This document shows, piece by piece, positions 5,542 to 5,620 of a stretch of DNA of 5,620 nucleotides; the stretch's first letter is position 1; every line of letters starts with the position of its first letter. This stretch comes from Nostoc sp. CHAB 5715 (lineage in GTDB: Bacteria; Cyanobacteriota; Cyanobacteriia; Cyanobacteriales; Nostocaceae). A model generated the notes under the pieces. The model made no database searches, was not told the DNA's origin, and saw nothing but the letters and a program-made list of their open reading frames with translations. The position numbers and the translations under genes were made by a program. The stretch covers positions 1 to 5,620 of the forward strand of contig NZ_JAIVFR010000477.1 of assembly GCF_020829685.1 (NCBI RefSeq), written 5' to 3'.

Positions 5542-5620
5542 TGTTCCTGGCCAACTACCCGCTCTCCCCCTACCGCATCAAGGCGATGCAGCGGCGCATC
5601 TACGCCAACATCGCCCGGTA
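5541..5620 (+). CDS. Fragment of a gene from GC-rich DNA, unidentified
   Basis: From the ATG at 5541 the plus strand reads MFLANYPLSPYRIKAMQRRI and then YANIAR before the window ends. All 26 complete codons end in G or C, which is a strong coding signature of a high-GC genome and unlike every other gene here. The frame is also open upstream (SAYE just before the ATG), so the ATG may be internal and the fragment may start at the breakpoint near 5530. There is no obvious ribosome-binding site. I do not recognise the protein. It is the only plus-strand coding signal in the window and is truncated on the right. Confidence 0.45.
   Translation, partial: MFLANYPLSPYRIKAMQRRIYANIAR

Overview
The window looks like a chromosomal segment of a filamentous cyanobacterium of the Nostoc/Anabaena type. 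Six exact copies of the cyanobacterial HIP1 octamer GCGATCGC, AT-leaning coding sequence, a heptanucleotide tandem repeat, dispersed palindromic repeats and a C/G-tract MITE all point that way, as do the protein sequences (GpmI, SecG, a cyanobacterial-type matrixin-like protease). All confidently called genes lie on the minus strand, so transcription runs from high to low coordinates.

Layout in transcription order. At the right edge (about 5530-5620) is a short stretch of very different, GC-rich DNA that reads as the interior of a plus-strand gene with a G or C at every third position. It abuts, and appears to cut off, a small minus-strand gene (5211-5528) that resembles the C-terminal tail of Rpn-type PD-(D/E)XK proteins and contains two copies of a 46-48-residue unit. 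Next is a complete ABC-F ATPase (3370-5055), followed by a candidate terminator hairpin (3322-3355). The 399-bp spacer that follows holds a 175-bp MITE-like element with 17-bp terminal inverted repeats flanked by TTA, then a weak candidate promoter. After it come gpmI, the cofactor-independent phosphoglycerate mutase (1372-2970); a 159-bp spacer packed with a heptamer repeat and two identical 20-bp palindromes; secG (979-1212); a membrane-anchored predicted zinc metalloprotease (144-968); and the start of a ribbon-helix-helix, antitoxin-like protein (running off the left edge at 1-103).

The gpmI-secG-protease-RHH run has one orientation, and its last three genes are separated by only 10 and 40 bp, so those three are probably co-transcribed. 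The protease ribosome-binding site overlaps the secG stop codon, which suggests translational coupling. GpmI serves central glycolysis, SecG is part of the Sec translocon, the ABC-F protein most likely acts on the ribosome, and the protease is predicted to face the non-cytoplasmic side of a membrane. The genes do not form an evident single pathway.

I see no clear previously undescribed system. The items most worth checking are the sharp compositional break at the right edge (assembly chimera or recent insertion), the MITE upstream of gpmI, the stacked repeats inside the gpmI-secG spacer, and the unusual zinc-motif spacing in the protease.
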